Shown here: in pieces, positions 1 through 11,700 of the stretch | Numbering within the stretch: position 1 is the first letter of the stretch | How the letters are laid out: each line of letters starts with the position of its first letter | Assembly: GCA_038496675.1 (NCBI GenBank) | Contig: CM076671.1 | Span: forward strand, 6,785,706-6,849,705 | Source of the DNA: Rachycentron canadum | Lineage: Eukaryota; Chordata; Actinopteri; Carangiformes; Rachycentridae | Reading direction: 5' to 3' | DNA: 64,000 nt | Translations under genes and position numbers: made by a program | Notes under the pieces: model-generated | Told to the model about the DNA's origin: nothing | Databases searched by the model: none | Seen by the model: the letters and a program-made list of their open reading frames with translations, nothing else

Positions 1-3000
1 CAGAAAACAAATCGCACGGCTCAAGCTGCTTAGCCAAACAGGCAAAGACAGAGCGAGCTGGCATGTGAAAGACCTGCAGGAGGAGAGAGAAAGCGAGAGA
101 GCTAGAAAGGAAAGCAATGAAGGAAAGGAAAGACAAAAGCAAAAAAACAGCAAAAAGATAGACAAAACAATGTTCAAGAGATGGAAAAAAGGGAGTCAGA
201 GATTGAGTGAGTGTGTGAAAAAGAGAGAGAAAGCAGGAGAGAGGCAGTACGCTGTGTTCTGTCACAGACAAGGGGTGGCGTGTGACAAAAGCCCCAGCTA
301 ATACACAATGACTGCCAAGCGGAAAGAATGTTAAATCCTCAGAGAAAGAGAGAGAGGGTCAGAGAGAAGGAAAACAGGTACAAACAGAGAGAACAAGAGG
401 GAAACAGACTGTAAAGAATGGATGTGAAAGTGTAGTCAGGGTGCCCCATCGGCTGAAATTCAACGTGGCCGATGGCTGACGTGCTAGTTCAGTTTACAGG
501 AAGGAAGAGCAGCCCTCGCTCTTAAACCTGGATCTGATTGAGTGTTGCCATCGCTGGCCACCACACAGATAATTCTGCATTGGGGGAACATTATTTCTCC
601 TGCTTCCCGCTCAACCAGACTAAGTTATAGATGCCTTTTCATGAGTCAAGTGTGAAGGCATGAGGAACAGCGAGACTGGCCTAGTTTAAATCAATTCATG
701 CTTGTCCATAAAATGCACATTGCAAGTATTTAATAAAAGGCAAAACGATGTGCTAATGAGCATCAACAAACCCGTCAGCTTACAACAAACTGTGCTTTTA
801 ACAAGAGTCCTGTTGTACATGAAAATACACTTAAACATCACTTTAACTCTAATGCTTAAAAACAACTGAATTCACTTAACTTGGAAACAGTATAATTAAC
901 CAGCATCCTCCCAATGTCAATGAATTTGATTTTTATAAATCATATATACCATATCATGGACACGCAGAATATGGACCCTACTCTTACTGTAAAAATCTAA
1001 AATGGGAACAAAGTGTTCCTCACTTTTTCCCTCCAAATGCACATATGTCCAACACATATCCAAATATCTACAGAAGCTAAATTTGCTCAAAAGAGGATAT
1101 TTATGGGATGAAATAAGGCTTTTTAATTACTGCCATGTTTATAATTCACCCAAGTAAGGAGAAAATATGAGGGCAAATAAGATTATGAATTATTTAGTTG
1201 GATGCTTTCCTGTAAGTTTGACAGCTGTCTCCCAGTTCCTGCTCTGTATCTCTGCCCAATTCATCCGTCACTGGAAAGGCATGATGCTTTACAGAGCTCA
1301 CCTTCCTCTGTTTTATGAGTCCTGTAATCAAACATTTTAATAAATAAAAAGAAAAAGGAAGGAAATTAATCTCTAAAATAACAACAAGTTAGAGCTTATG
1401 TTGCCAGCTCCCATCATAAACCTAAAGCTTTGCAATGAGAGTAAATAACTGGTATTAAAATTAAGAAATTTAGCTTTTATCAGCCCCACCCCAGCCTCTT
1501 CTCTCCTTCCTCTCTATCATGTCTGGGAGCCAAGTTGCTCAACGGTGGCAATGCGGCAACTGGTGCCTCTTGGCTCCTCTTAATATAACGCCCGCCCCCC
1601 AACCCCCCACCCCTTTTCCACACACTATTCCCTCTTTCAAGCAATCAGCCCCTCTTCTTGTTCCTCTCTGCTCTCTTGCTTTTTGTCTGTTTATTGCAAT
1701 GTGCTGAATATCTGATGAGAAAGCATGAGAAGAGCAGCAAAAAGGGGAATATCATATTAGCACTGTTTGGGAGGTGCATGTCCAAAACAAGAGGGGATAA
1801 AAAAAATCATCAGTGCAGGGCTCTTCACACACCTGTGTGCCCTCTCACTGCCCTGATTCTACCCCCATTACAACAGAACAACTTCTCTTCCTTTCTCTCC
1901 TCCCCCTCCATCTCTCTGTCCTCGCACCAGGAAAGCTCGGGCGATTATCTCTTCCAAGTCTTGCTATTTATCTGTGCCAACACTGAATGCAGTAGAGGAG
2001 AGGAGGGGACTGAAGGAGGTAGGAAAGGAGAGGAGGGGGTAGCAAAAGGAGGGGAGACACAGTGGGGAAATGGAGGGAGGTTGGATGGGGGGCAGGGCAT
2101 GGCTTTCATCACATATGGAAGGAAAAAAACAAAAAAACAGCAGCAGCAGCCAAGAAGCCGAGAGCAAAGATTTTCAGTCTCTTAAATGAGCGTCATGGAG
2201 AAAAGGAGGAAGGAAGTGAAACTGAATGAGCCATTCTGCCTTCACATCTCCCGCCAGATCCTCTTGGTCCATCTTTCTCTCCCTTTCACTCGCTCCATCT
2301 ACCTCTCCATCCCTCGCAGGCTGAATCTGTAATGAGTGTTTCTGTTGCGCAGCATGGCAGGGTGTGGCGACGACTGATGGACTGATATCCCATACAACAG
2401 GGTTCAATTTCACACCTTACAATTCATGTCCGTGAGAAATAACAGCTGTGTTGCGCCTAATAATAACACAAAGAAGAAGAACAAGTGCTGCTGGTAAAGC
2501 TTGTGTATTCTTCTTTGCACATGACCACCTTTAAAGGGGGTTTAATTCTTATACTGCAAGTTGAAATAATAATAAAAAGAAGATGAAAGAAAGATAAATC
2601 TCCCTCAAATCACAATGTTAACGAACAACTTTCACACTATTGAGATGCGACATGAACGCCTCTCAATGCAAGATCAATAATCCCTCCATTGCACACATTA
2701 CATTATCATGACATCCTTTGACTAATCTCTCTCTCAAAATATTCCTGCAACTTGCACCACATTCATGCAATTTACCGCCACGCACCCTCTCACTTTGCAG
2801 CCTAAAAAGCAGCCACACTCCAAGATATTGTCCCTAAAAGGTGTGGAATTGTGACTTTAGATAAGTTGGAGATAATTGGCCACAGGGCTCCAAAATTTCC
2901 CAACAGTGGAAGAAATGGGTTGGACTTTTAACATATCCCTCCCACTGCTGAGCTATTTTACACAGCTGCTCTGAAAAGTGCAACAATAAAACAACTCAGT

Positions 3001-3619
3001 GTCTCAAACCGGCAGATGTTTCTTCACCAGAGGAAAGAGCACAGATATGTCTCAGTTTATAGAGAGGACAGAGTGTATTTTTGCACTTTTTCGACACATA
3101 TTAGACTCCAACCCCACCCCCAGCCCCAGAGGGTGAAATCACCCCTGCAGCCATTCACACTGCGATCCCCCCAGTTCAAAGGCGTTTATTTCCACAGCTG
3201 CAGCGTCGCAGCAAAGCTGACACAGAGTGAAAACTTTGACAGCCGAGGCGTTTGAGAACATCCCGTTATGTAACCGGACACCGAGCCCGGGTCTGAGAAG
3301 CATCTTGGTGAACCGTGGAAACTTATTTCTTGAGTTACTTTCCCTGCCAGCCTCAGCTCGATAAATGAGAAAGAAAAAAAAGAAAATGAGAGAGGGGGGG
3401 TCTTGTCTTGTGTTCTCGGCATCGAAAACACGGAAGTCATCAAAGTAGACTGGGGCAGGAGGCATTTTGAGAGAAAAAGGAAGCTTATTTAACACATGTG
3501 ATTCTCCACCTCCCCCCGCAATGACAACATCGACTTAACAAACCACTTGTTTGAATGATGGCTGTTTTAAATCCATCCTTTCCCCCCTCCATCACCAGAG
3601 AAAACGTGTGTATACTCAC
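1..3619 (-). other. Probable intron 1 of the second atp1a gene (partial)
   Basis: This stretch follows the MGRG exon on the minus strand and shows no recognisable exon on either strand. It holds GA-rich sequence near 90-420, purine-rich sequence near 1990-2100 and AT-rich sequence elsewhere. The short open frames here are compositional. The intron assignment is inference from the donor at 3619. Confidence 0.5.
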
Positions 3620-3631
3620 TCCTCTTCCCAT
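3620..3631 (-). CDS. First coding exon (MGRG) of a second atp1a-family gene, truncated by the window edge
   Basis: On the minus strand, ATG GGA AGA GGA is followed directly by a consensus donor (gtgagt) and preceded by a strong start context, GCAACCATGG. This matches the first exon of the intact atp1a1 gene at 21642-21653, which is also 12 nt (MGLG), also ends in GGA before a donor and also carries GCAACCATGG. A 12-nt first coding exon is typical of vertebrate alpha-1 and alpha-2 Na+/K+-ATPase genes, and MGRG is a known start for this family. The gene runs in the same direction as atp1a1 and lies just beyond its 3' end, as expected for a tandem array. No exon 2 (basic, ending in a DELKKEV-like motif) is visible in 1-3600, so intron 1 probably extends past the left edge. 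The paralogue (alpha-1 or alpha-2 type) cannot be decided from four codons. Confidence 0.75.
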
Positions 3632-3835
3632 GGTTGCTCAGACGTGAACTTAATTCTTCCCAGTTCAAGTAAAAATTGAGAAACAAAAGTCCTCCTTTAA
3701 AAATTATGTACAGTTTTTTAAAAAAAAAAAAATTAAAATAAAACCAAACTCCTGGATGTGTCCGTTATTTATTTATTTTTTTTTAAATGTTTTTTAATTT
3801 TTTTTTCTTCAGCACGTGTCACTCCTCCAGAACAC

Positions 3836-3966
3836 TCATCCGAGCTCGCGAGCTGCCGCCGCAGACCCTCCAATACTTATAGACGGCGTTCCTTCCATTG
3901 TGACGTCGACGCCGTTTGCCATGGTAACCCCACGGATGGAGGCGGGGCGTCCGCCATTACTGGGCG
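3836..3966 (-). promoter_or_regulatory. CpG-rich promoter of the second atp1a gene
   Basis: This is an unusually CpG-rich patch in AT-rich surroundings, just upstream of the MGRG exon. Reading on the minus strand it contains a GC box (GGCGGGGCG, plus-strand 3941-3949), a palindromic RFX X-box-like motif (GTTTGCCATGGTAAC, 3914-3928), a CRE/ATF-type site (TGACGTCG, 3901-3908) and a TATA-like CTATAAG (plus-strand cttatag, 3876-3882). Transcription would start near 3850. A GC box plus ATF/CRE element is established for the mammalian Atp1a1 promoter, which fits the gene assignment. The 5'UTR would be about 220 nt and AT-rich. Confidence 0.6.
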
Positions 3967-4001
3967 TTTTTCTTTCTTTTTTTTTTTCAACTTGTCATAC
4001 A

Positions 4002-4160
4002 ACACACACACACACACACACAGAGACACACACAGACAAACAGGCAACAGCTAAATATTTACAAATATCAGAGCAAGAATTATAAATATTTATTAAAATG
4101 TTACCAAAAAACTCATAACATAAAACAACAACAACAAACAAACAACAACAACAAACAACA
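4002..4160. repeat. CA microsatellite and CAA-rich simple repeat
   Basis: A (CA)n tract at 4002-4021 is followed by degenerate CA sequence, and AACAAC-type repeats cover about 4120-4160. The open frames over this area are repeat-encoded. Confidence 0.85.
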
Positions 4161-7100
4161 AATGATGCAGAGATTTGAGAAATGTCTGACCTCATGTTGA
4201 TCCCAGGTGCTCTATTTATTAAAATAATATAAGATTTTAGGAAATCCAGTTGTCTTAGCTTAGCACACACACTGGAAACACAGGGAAGAGCTGGCAAAGG
4301 TAACACAATCTGCCTTCCACCCAGAAAGCTCACACTTGTACGTATGATTTGTTTGATTTATCATGAAATTAAAGCATAAAAACATCTTATAAGGGGCTAT
4401 GTCCTGTGACAAGTCCAAGTAGTGACTACCTCCAGCCAACAGCGAATAGATATTTATATATGTCAGATTTTGTTTCACAAATAAACATGTTGTATGTTTG
4501 TTTCATTCATACAAACTGTTTCCCTGGGTTTCCAGTCTTTGTGCTCAGCTAATTGCTGCTTTGTGTTTACCAGAGGCCTGTGTTGGAGATGTATCAATCT
4601 CCTCATAAAACTCATGCAGAAAGCACATATGCAATTTCTCAAAAAGTCAAAATGTGGAATTGTTCTTTTTAACTTTAGCTTTACTGCTCTTCTGTGAAAA
4701 TCAGACCACCACACCCTATGCAGCCACACACACTCCTGATTCATCTACATCTCACCCTGCTTAACAGCTGGGTTCGCCAACACCTCCTTTCCCCTGCCGT
4801 TTTGACAAGGTTGTTGCGTGCTGAGAGCGGACATCCAACTTCTGAACCCTCCGCTTCTAAATCCAGAGCCACAAAAGCAGATTTATGTGCAACGCTGCCG
4901 TGGCCATACTATAGATACAGTGCTCAGTGATGTAGATGGTCAGCAGCAGTGTGTTACCATGTCTGCCATAACAGACAAAAGAGTCCCTGTTGGCACAAGG
5001 ATGCACCCTGACCCCTGAGCTCCTTTGCATAGATGGAAGCCAGAGATGTGGGGGGGGGGGACGACAGACTTCCATGAAGAGATGTCATTGATTATCACAT
5101 TGCAGCTCTTAAGCTGTTTTTTTTAGCAAGTTTAGCTGTTCTGTGACCAGCAGCAGCACACTTATGGCTATTTGCATCTGTTCCAGGAGCTCTTAAACCC
5201 TTTCATCCCTCAATACAAATGAGAGATTTAGTCTTTCATCCCTGGATCTAAGCCTGAAATCAGAACCATTCTATTCTATGTGCAGACAGAATAAGATGAG
5301 TTTCAGCCTTTAATGCATCATACAAACCTACCCAGAGCTTCATACTTAATATGGTTTGAAGCCAAACCAGCTGGAAAAAAACCTCAAGTTTCTAATTCCA
5401 GTATTTGCCAAATGTAACCGATTTCCTGCATTGCACTCCCATCTACAGCTTTATGCAGCTCTATTAGCATTTTGAAAGTGACCTCTTCAACCATGAAGTA
5501 GACCTGTGCAACATGAGCCTGCCACTGGAGTGCTATTGTACCCTCAGAGGTAGACTGAGTCACTCACTGTCTGGATCCCTATGTATTCTAATAGACCTTA
5601 TCAGTTGGCCTTGAGAGCACTCTGCACCAACTGACAGGATAAAACTGAAACAGCGATGGGAAGATTTTCATCTCAAGGCTTCAGCAAAGAGTTTGCCTTT
5701 TTACACACACACACCCATGCTCCTTGAGTTGCTCTCTTGCCTTCCTTTCTTTTATCTATTTATACCAATTTCTTAAATAAAGAATAAGCAGACTCAGGAG
5801 TAAATAAACAAAACCACAGGTGGACTTCATTCACAGATGGACGCACAGCAGCAAGCCCTGGGATTGTGGAGGAGTATGTGTGCAAATGCTCATACATGTG
5901 CATATGTAGGTGTATACACACGTACAGTATGTACAACTGTATTTTTGTTTTGTTTTGGTGTTTGCATCCACATCCCTGTATGTGCGATCGGTGCAGCTCG
6001 CGTGTTGCTTGAGTTTCTCTATAAATAGCCCAGATTTTATTTAGATGTTGAAGAGAGAGAGAGAGAGTGGGAGAGGAAGGAGAAAGAGAAAGGGCTCTCA
6101 AATGAGTTGCCATAGCAACAGGCACGTTCAGGGGCCCTGCTTGTGAACGAAGGATGAAGGCATGATAATGTAAGTCTCTGTCTGCCTCCTCTCTCTCCCC
6201 TCTCGAGTCATCTCATCTCAATTGCTTTGTCGACATGACAGCTCATCAGAAAAATATTACTGAAGCAGCAAAGAAACCATTTAAGCATCCAATCCATAAT
6301 AAGATGATTAATTACATCTTGAAAATGTGCACTACGTAATACCAATATTTCTTGTTCTCTTGCTCCGACTCTCCCATCTTCTTTATCACATTGATTCACT
6401 TTTCTCAGCATCCATCTTCCCCATTCTACTTCTCCCTGCCTCTTTCTTTCTTCCTATTTCATCCCACTCTGTCTACATCTCTCTATCCTTTTGTTTTCAG
6501 ACTTGCTGTCTGTCTTACACTAGCTCCCTCTGCTGAGAAGTTGCACGGAGAAAAAAACTGATTGGTTGGTTGATGCATTCATTCACAGCATGCACTGTTT
6601 TCTCAAAATGAAAACACACGCTTTCTGGGAATATTCTGCCGTTCAAGTGTGTGTGAAACTGGCCATCTGCGACCAGGTTGGTATGATGATGGGATACTGT
6701 GTAGACACACACACACACACACACACACATAAGAGAAGGTGGAGGGAGAAGGGGGCATTCTTAATGACAAGGGTAAACACCAAGCAGATAGCACTAGAGT
6801 GGTCTCAGTTAATTTTCACTCAGGGCCTCTTTGCATTAGCGGTCACCAGAGCAATCCATCGCAAACACCATTGTGGCAGACTGGCTCTTGAGATAATGGA
6901 CACACACACACACACACACACACACAGTGATCTGACGCCCTTCCCTTGAATATCTGGTGGTTAAAGATAAAATCCTTGAAAAAATAAGGGTTAAAAAAAA
7001 GGTAAAATCCGATAGATAATGTTGACATGATTACTGTATTAATTGATAAGTCAATCAACAGAAAATTAACAGATTTTAATTGTGATAATCATTTATTTAC

Positions 7101-7519
7101 TTTAAGCACACACTGCAATTCTAACACTTAAATTTGATTTAATTTACTGTTTGTGTCAGATGAGAGGTGAAACTGGTTTGGTGGCTATAGGAAGGGAGGT
7201 GCTGCTTTTGTATGTGATGGTTTTCAAATGCTGCACAAAAATTTCCAAATATCTAATTTTGTTGATAAAGTGTGAGTAGTTTTTATCTCTCTTGATCATA
7301 ACAGTTTATTTAAAACCAATATCTCCTTCTGAACTCCTCATATCAGGCCTCAGAGCTGAAGTTTAGGAACTGTTGAGGTAGATAATCCCACTGCACAGGT
7401 CACTGGGCCTGACTCACTGGTACATATCTACTGAACCTTGAAACAACAACCCCCCCATGTGTCAGAGAAATCAACAAGAAAAGTATGCACAGAAGAAAAA
7501 AACATCAAAGCAGCCACAG
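4161..7519. other. Intergenic region between atp1a1 and the second atp1a gene
   Basis: No coding exon was found. It contains CA microsatellites at 6705-6729 and 6900-6926, a GA tract near 6054-6066, a perfect X-box-like motif at 6106-6119 and the left part of a paralogous block (from about 6465) shared with 32.8 kb. It is the spacer between two genes in the same orientation. Confidence 0.6.
6106..6119. promoter_or_regulatory. X-box (RFX-type) motif
   Basis: GTTGCCATAGCAAC is a full inverted-repeat X-box, with half-sites GTTGCC and GCAAC around a short spacer. It lies 2.2 kb upstream of the CpG promoter of the second atp1a gene. Binding is inferred from the motif only. Confidence 0.4.
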
Positions 7520-8670
7520 TGTACAATGGCACAGAAATGTTTTATTGTGAATGACAAACATCAAGATATTCTTAATTTATCCATGTTTTGTGTTTTTGGG
7601 GTCTGACTATGTCAGGATATGTAACATGGCAAGAAAAAACAACGAAACACTGACTGCTCCCTCCGTGAATGTGTTGTGTTGACTCAGTAGTATGTTTCCT
7701 GTTCAACCCAACCTATAAACCAAAAGAGACAGAATTAGGGAAAGAGTTTTAGGGATGTTTTGCCTCATGTGTGGGGTCAAAATTGTAACTTTGCACTCAG
7801 GCTGCAGGATGAAATCATCCCTCATGTTGCCTGACAGTGAATCCAAGAAATGACACCAGACTGGAGAGCATGAGCAAATAAATTCCTGAATTTAGAACAA
7901 ATGCTGCCATGACTCTCTTAATAACACTATTAAGAGATTTGTCCTGCAGGGACAAGCAGGTTTTGGCCTTTTTGTCTGACAGTTGCTCTATATCATTAGA
8001 TGTACACATAATCCAATGAAACTGTATTAGAAGTCAGTGTGGTTCCAATGTGTTGATGCTTGAATTACGTGACTAAGCAGCTTTAGCTCGGCCCCTCTGA
8101 GCCCAAAGGTTGTATTTTATTTTCAGGCCTTCAACACAGAGGATACTTGTGTTTTACATAAGGCAAAAAAAACAAAACACTGGGCTGGAATCATAGTTTC
8201 CATTTTTAAAGCCCAGGGTTGAAAATAATCTGGAGGAGAGTTATCTTTGGGCCATGTACACAGTTGAAAAATATCACTTTTTTAGATTTTGTTCAAACTA
8301 AAAACTAAAACTGAGAACATGTTTTTTTTTGTTTTTTATCCGCTTATTTATTTCTTCCAGAAGTTGTTTGAAACTGTGCCAGTTTAACTTGTTTTTTTGT
8401 GTCTGATTGTTACACATTATTCACCACGGATGAGCAATGAGATGTTCACTGATCTGTGCTGTGGGGCTCAGATGAAGCAGACACACACTCTGCCACAGGC
8501 ACACACACATACACAAACACAGCTGTATCAGAGCCAGCGCTGCATGCAGGTTCTGCTCAGCTCGGTGTGTGGAACGAGGCATTAACAATGGGCAATACTG
8601 AGGTTTCAAATCCCACTGGCCCCTGTTTTCTGCCATAGTTCACTGGTGTATGTGGAGATGCAGTTGTGGA
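6465..8670. repeat. Paralogous block A, copy 1 (atp1a1 3' flank, last exon, last intron)
   Basis: Several stretches here have a clear, collinear, same-strand match at 32825-34030: 6500-6760 with 32855-33075, 7795-8040 with 33325-33610, and 8120-8670 with 33625-34025. The best segment is 34 identical bases at 6502-6535 and 32858-32891. The block spans the last atp1a1 exon and most of the last intron, so it marks an old duplication of the atp1a1 3' end. Block limits are by eye. Confidence 0.75.
7541..7546 (-). terminator. atp1a1: Probable atp1a1 polyadenylation signal
   Basis: AATAAA on the minus strand (plus-strand tttatt), about 140 nt downstream of the stop codon. It would give a short 3'UTR of roughly 160 nt ending near 7520. 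Longer alternatives farther left cannot be excluded. Confidence 0.5.
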
Positions 8671-11600
8671 AGTGGTAAAAGACAATTAAGAGACAAAAAT
8701 AGACACAGTAGAACTTAACTTTCATTCTCATACTGCACTTCTTCTTTTAGTCATCAATATCTTAGCATTACTTTAATACTTATCCAAGTTTTCACCTGGT
8801 AATAGACCTGGTGTCGTGGCAACACTGATTAAATGTTAACCAGTGCTTTAGGAATAAATTGTCAATCCTAAAACTCCCATGTTGATCCAAAATGTCACCC
8901 TGACACAAGCTAAGAAAAAAATATTCTTGTTTTCAGCTTTGAGATAAAAGAAGTAAAAACAGTCAGTGGAGGTCTTACCGCCTGGGTTGCGTCTGAGGAT
9001 ATATCTTCTGGCTTCATCGTACAGGAAGATGAGGAGGGAGTAGGGGAAGGCACAGAACCACCAAGATGGCCTAAGATATGGATGGACAGAGAGACAGGTG
9101 ACATACAGGCCTGTTTGAGAGGCTGAGTTAGCGAGTACTCACAAACTGCTCGAATTTATTTGTTCATTTGCTTGTTGAGAGCACAGCATGTGTTTAAGGT
9201 GAAGATCCTGGGCTGAGGATGGGCTGAGGATGTACAACCACAGTACTATTTGGCGACTGCTTTAGCCAGGTTTTATGTTTAGATGCTGAAAATGTAAATT
9301 GTGCACATCTCTTCTGTAGAAATAAGTCATTTTCAAAGCGACACCTGATTATAAAGTGAGAGGGAAACTCTCAGAGGCAAAGACAAAAATAGAAAAGAAA
9401 CAACACAAACACAGAAAGCAGATGAGACAGAAACAGGGACAGGAGGACAAAGTCTGGGAGGATACAGACACTCAGACAGAGAGAAAGAGAAGCCTTGGTT
9501 CATAAGAGATCAGCAGTCACCTAAGAAACAGTTGAGTGGGTGGATGAGGAAGTAGAAAAAGAAGAGAAGAGACAAAAGCAATGGGACCAGATGAAAAGAC
9601 GGTGAGGTAGAGAGGAGCAGGAGAAGGGGAAGATGTGTGAAACTCCTGAACTAATGAGCTGAACATGCTTTTGCTGCCTTCTCTGTTTATCTGTTTGGCA
9701 AAGAGTCTCATTAGTTCTGTAACGCTTGTGCTTCTCTGAGGTCAGTGACACAAGATGCTCTCCAACTTTATCCATAAGATTATAAAGCTGAAACAGCAGC
9801 ACTCAAACTTCACCTTTAACATGAGCAACAAAAATAGGATTACTACTTAATGTGTGTGTGTGTGTATATGTATATATATATATATGAACAGAAAGCAGAT
9901 GCTCAGAGAATAGAGACTGTTCCAGTGAAAATAAAAATGTGCATTCAGAATAGCTCAGTTTTATAAATACAGCAGATTTCATGAATGCAAAAGTATAATT
10001 GAATACTCACTTGAGGGGGTACATTCTGAGGGCAACGTCCATGCCTGGGCAATATGACAGGAAAGCAGCCAGAGCCGTCTCCTCAAATAGACCAAAGATG
10101 AGAATGCGGTTCCTGCGGAAATGAACAGTTTAGTATCTGTTACTTTTAGTCGTTTAAGAATGTTCTTCTTCACTGTGATAAAAGCTATAATTGAAACCCA
10201 AAGAAATATCTGGGTGCAGCAAAATAATTATAATTATACTTTAAAAATATCCCTCTCACTGTTTTTTCTGACTCTATGAGCAAAGGGATGGGAAGCTAGT
10301 TGAAGACAGAGGTTATATACACATGTAGCCAGTCTACAAAACTGCCTGCTTGAATCTATCATTGTTGCGAAGTTCACATACTTCATTCCTTGCTGAATGA
10401 TGGAGTTCCTCCTGGTCTTACAGATGATCAGATCGGCCCACTGGACGATCACAATACTGGCGAAGAAAGCTGTGTGGCAGGTGAACTCTACGATCTTTCT
10501 CCGCTCATATGTCTGGGAGATAGAAAATGAAAATGAATTAATGAATTTCGTAGGAACCATTCATTTTCATCACAAGCATGACTGCTGATCATAGCATTAT
10601 TAAGCTCATTGGTTTTACTGACCCACTGCTGTCCGTAGCTGTCTTCTAGGTCATTGATGTATTTGTCATCCCAGTAGACTCTGAGCCCCAGCAGGTCCAT
10701 GGGGAGGAAGCCATTTTCCGCCAGGATCACAAAGTATGTGAAGAACCCAGCTGTGGCCTGCATCATACCTAAGAGGAAGGAGAGGAGGAGGAGCGGTTAC
10801 ATTTGAGAAAGTTTTTATTGGACACGTTTCTAAATGAGATGCTCAAATTTATTATTTATTTATTATCGAATAATTTATTTATTCGGTATTACTGTTTATG
10901 GATATTGTTTATGTGATAATACACAGCTTCTCGCACTTTGTCGCCCTCTGCTGAAACAAGAGGTGTACAGCTGGGTGGATAAGTTCATTCATTGATAACC
11001 TGAATATCATGACGTGCACTTACCGATCTGTCCGTAGGCTATGCTGATGAGCCTCTCGTTCACCAGTTTGTCTGTTTTGGGGTTTCTGGGCTGCCTCTTC
11101 ATGATGTCGCTCTCAGCTGCTTCATAAGCCAGGGAGATGGCAGGGACCTGGGAGACAACAAGGAATTAAAAAGTAAGAAAGTGGAAGTAAATGATGGAAA
11201 TGTGTGTCCTTCTCCTTTCCCTTTGATGGACAGATTTGAGTTCTGAGCCCTGAGTCAAAGAGCTCACCATGTCAGTTCCCAGGTCGATACAGAGGATGGT
11301 GACGGTTCCCAGGGGCAGAGGGATGTTGGCGATGATGAAGAGGAGGAAGGGTGAGATCTCAGGGATGTTACTGGTCAAAGTGTAAGCGATGGACTTCTTC
11401 AAGTTGTCAAAGATCAGACGACCTGACAAAGTTATTTTAGAAATTAATGTTGTGAGGAAAGTGACAAAACCAAGCATGTTACAGTTTGGATGGAGACGTG
11501 TCTTCAGGCGTGAGCCTTGATGTGGCCTTACCTTCTTCCACGCCGGTAACGATGGAGGCAAAGTTGTCGTCCAGCAGGATCATGTCAGCAGCCTGCTTAG

Positions 11601-11700
11601 AGACATCAGATCCAGCAATACCCATGGCGACACCAATGTCGGCCTTCTTCAAAGCAGGAGAGTCATTCACACCATCACCTGTCACAGCCACAATGGCACC
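7684..11700 (-). CDS. atp1a1: atp1a1 exons 16-23 (hinge, M5-M10, C-terminus)
   Basis: Exon 16 is 11532-11700 (169, TGDGVNDSP), exon 17 is 11268-11422 (155, M5-M6 with TSNIPE and CIDLGTDM), exon 18 is 11024-11147 (124), exon 19 is 10623-10768 (146), exon 20 is 10382-10512 (131), exon 21 is 10011-10112 (102), exon 22 is 8979-9070 (92) and exon 23 is 7684-7712 (29, ending WVEQETYY and TGA). These lengths match the mammalian series I recall. The C-terminal two tyrosines, which contribute to Na+ affinity in the family, are intact. Confidence 0.95.

Noticed and set aside
1658..2185. A 175-codon plus-strand frame
   Set aside because: Its composition follows GA-rich and low-complexity DNA. It has no recognisable domain and sits where intron 1 of the second atp1a gene is expected.
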